Shown here: piece by piece, positions 61,574 to 64,000 of the stretch
How the letters are laid out: every line of letters begins with the position of its first letter
Position numbering within the stretch: the first letter of the stretch is position 1
Source of the DNA: Datnioides undecimradiatus
Lineage: Eukaryota > Chordata > Actinopteri > Lobotiformes > Datnioididae
Assembly: GCA_008933995.1 (NCBI GenBank)
Contig: WARS01000016.1
Location: 9,131,848-9,195,847, forward strand
Direction: 5' to 3'
Length of the DNA stretch: 64,000 bases
Notes under the pieces: model-generated
What the model saw: only the letters and a program-made list of their open reading frames with translations
Databases searched by the model: none
Told to the model about the DNA's origin: nothing
Made by a program: the position numbers and the translations under genes

Positions 61574-63499
61574 GTAAGGACTTAAAACCATTTAACTCCC
61601 TTTCAATTGAAAGAAATCTCTATTAAAGTCAGTGTTTGGACTGAATAAAGTTTTGGATTAAAAATAAGCATAGTCACATCCTCGCGTTTTTTTAAACTAT
61701 CACGACCTGATACACACAGGGTAAAGATTACCATTTATTCTACGACTGTTAATCGTGATGAAATAATATAAATAGTAAATATAATATAATATAACGTTGA
61801 AATATAACGTTTTATGACTGATGATAAACTGGCCGGACTGTTTGAGCACTTGGTGTGTTCATTTCCGCGTAGAACTGGAAAAAAGAAAGCAAAATCCAGA
61901 TAAACTATTGCTCCGCACAACTGTGCATGACTGACCGCAACGAAATAATCTTCCAAACCTTAACAACCGTGGATTATTTGTTTGTTTATTAATTGTTTAA
62001 CGGGATCAGGTGCGTATTTTGGCACGGAAGCGCACACCGGACCATTCGGCGTTTGGAGACTTGTGGAACGAAGCAGTAGAAAACATCAGATTACAATACG
62101 TGTATGTGTTCTGTTATTATTGAGAGTAAAAATGTGCTTAGATGAAAGTTTTAAAAAGTAGGGTTAAAGGTGCTGTGAGTAAAAATGACTGCCTTACATT
62201 CTGCCTATTGATGGTGACGTATGACGCAACAGTTATAGAAAAGAGACCTTTAGCCTTCAGTTGCATTGAATTAAATTAAATGTATTTATATAAAGCATAA
62301 CTTGCCTCAGGGTATTTTTCATACTGAGCAGGTCTAGACTATATGATTTACAGAGACTCATTGGCTACAGAAGCAAGGCAAAACAAGAACAGGTCATGGT
62401 GGGTAACCATCTGCCTCCATCAGTTGGGTAGGTAGCCGAGAGAGAAATGTAAATCTAACAATAGGGAAACAACATCCATTTTTGACAAATTTTGCAGCCT
62501 GGTCATATGTAATTATAAATATAAGTCAGCCTTCCTCAGTATAGCCCCACTAGAATTATCCAGAAAAGAGGATTAAAAAGTCACAAAATAAAAAACAACA
62601 ATGACCTTCAGTAAATTAAAAGAACAATATGGACACAGTGCACTGTGGATGCAAGAATCAATAGTTTAGTTAGGCTACAGAAATCAAACAAGTGCGACTT
62701 AAACAGCGGAATAAAACATCACCACAGTGAACAGCACAGAGATGGATAAACAGTACTTAATTTTCAGTGGCTGCGGCCACAAACACGCACATAAGAGACA
62801 AGAACACACACACAGCACATTCACACCGTATGTGTTGTTCATTTTCTATCTTTGCAGAAGTAACAGATTTTTTTCCCTATCTAGTTTTCTGTCTTATTTC
62901 CTATATGTCACTTTGTGCATTGTCTTTCTCTTACAGCAGTAGCTGGGGTCTCGCCAGATCTGTCACACTTTCACAAACAGCTTTGTGGCAGTTTTTATAA
63001 AGCACATTTCACATTTGCTGTGGTGGAAGTGATCGTATGTACGGGCGTACAAGAAAATCATTTAGTCTGAAAACCAGCATTCTGTGAGCTATATAAACCA
63101 TGAAGCCGTCCACAATCTGCTCATGCTTCAACTTCTTTGCTTGACCATTATAACCACTTAGCCTCTCTGACCCACTATAGTGGTGATAAGGGTAAGGGTT
63201 GTGGTTTGTTGTTGTTTTTGATGATGATGTTACTGTTCCTTTAAGGGGAGCATGGCCAGCACACCTAAGTAAATGTTTCACTCGCGCACACCTGCTTATC
63301 CCGTTGCACTAGGCAATCCGCATTTATCACATTCGTATGGTTGTCAATGCAGCGACTTAAAAAGACAGGTCACGTTCGTCTCCCGTTCGTCTCCCTGTGA
63401 CTTAAATCCAACACACCCTACCTCACAAGGCGGTCTTTTTAAGCCAACGAGCGTTTTCCATTTACCCATTAACACCCCACCCACCCCCAGAAAGCTCCA

Positions 63500-63850
63500 G
63501 TAAACACACATGATTTCAAAAACGCTCTCATGGCACTTAAGGAAGTTTCAATGGAGCGTGCGGTTCACCTCGCAGGCCCCGCAGCTGCCCCTCCCCGCAT
63601 TATGACATTCAACCGAGGGCGCTTCCTCATGCCAGCTCTCCGTCTCAGACGCACACTAAAGGCGGAGGTCGGCGTCCTTTTGTCCCTACTGTCTTCGCCT
63701 CCGCTGGCATCACGGAGACTGCTGGGGTTCTTCTCCGCCGAGGTGCCGCGAATCACTGGCTCACATCAGTAAGCTTAGAGGCCGCTGACTGCTTGTTGAC
63801 CGTCTGCTGCAGGTGTCTGTTAGCAGCAGGTGTTCTGACACGACTTTTCA
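63500..63850. promoter_or_regulatory. GC-rich stretch, possible promoter of a gene to the right
   Basis: CpG content rises around 63550-63760 (gcgtgcggttcacctcgcag, gccgaggtgccgcgaatcac) against an AT-rich background. Open frames of 63-80 codons on both strands are a by-product of the composition. No TATA box, start or splice site was tied to a known gene. Confidence 0.3.
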
Positions 63851-64000
63851 GTGTGTTTTGACTTGTTGGCGGCTATATCTGTATTGTGCTGACAACGTAA
63901 CTGGTCTTCTTTCACCTCCTTTCTTCTCGTGTTGTTTCCTGAAGCGAACTAATACCCCCCACCCCCGCCAAAACGGTTTAATTCTATAAAGCATTAGTGG

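Noticed and set aside
63530..63772. 80-codon Arg/Leu-rich plus-strand frame
   Set aside because: Open on both strands because of GC-rich composition; no homologous feature recognised, so reported only as a possible promoter region.

Overview
This is vertebrate nuclear DNA, almost certainly from a teleost fish. Genes are split by GT-AG introns, microsatellites are abundant, and the interspersed repeats are of fish type (L2-like LINE tails, a Tc1 element, a hAT element). The two conserved genes read as fish akap8l and glis2. All gene models were assembled by hand from reading frames, splice sites and intron phases. No alignment or database search was run.

Layout. (1) 530-7405, minus strand: akap8l (A-kinase anchor protein 8-like), 12 coding exons, 3' end beyond the left edge. 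(2) 9211-24950, minus strand: a tandem array of three complete immunoglobulin-superfamily type I membrane receptor genes (called IgR-1, IgR-2 and IgR-3 here), about 4.2-4.6 kb each, with a decayed fourth V-domain exon at about 25.5 kb. Each gene has a signal exon, D1, D2, a half-domain relic (D3), D4, D5, D6, a membrane exon and a short tail. The domain style resembles teleost CD22-like receptors. (3) 27.1-52.6 kb, plus strand: glis2, a Krueppel-like zinc finger gene with a non-coding first exon, a 15.9 kb first intron and six coding exons giving 491 aa with five C2H2 fingers. (4) 55.3-58.6 kb: a 5'-truncated, frameshifted Tc1 transposon, a short multi-exon fragment resembling a CIDE-N/ubiquitin-like fold, and the 3' end of an L2-type LINE ending in a TCTA microsatellite. 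(5) 58.6-64 kb: no convincing gene, only a weak first-exon candidate at 61.5 kb and a GC-rich stretch at 63.5-63.8 kb.

How it fits together. The flanking genes are conserved single-copy nuclear regulators (RNA/chromatin-associated AKAP8L and transcription factor GLIS2). Between them sits a fast-evolving receptor cluster. Within it, D2 is nearly identical in all three genes and D6 is nearly identical in two, while the membrane-distal D1 domains and the cytoplasmic tails have diverged strongly. This fits local gene conversion plus diversification of a ligand-binding head. Mobile elements lie inside the array: a 691-bp hAT element with an 8-bp target duplication, a possible solo LTR, and a 26-bp-arm hairpin.
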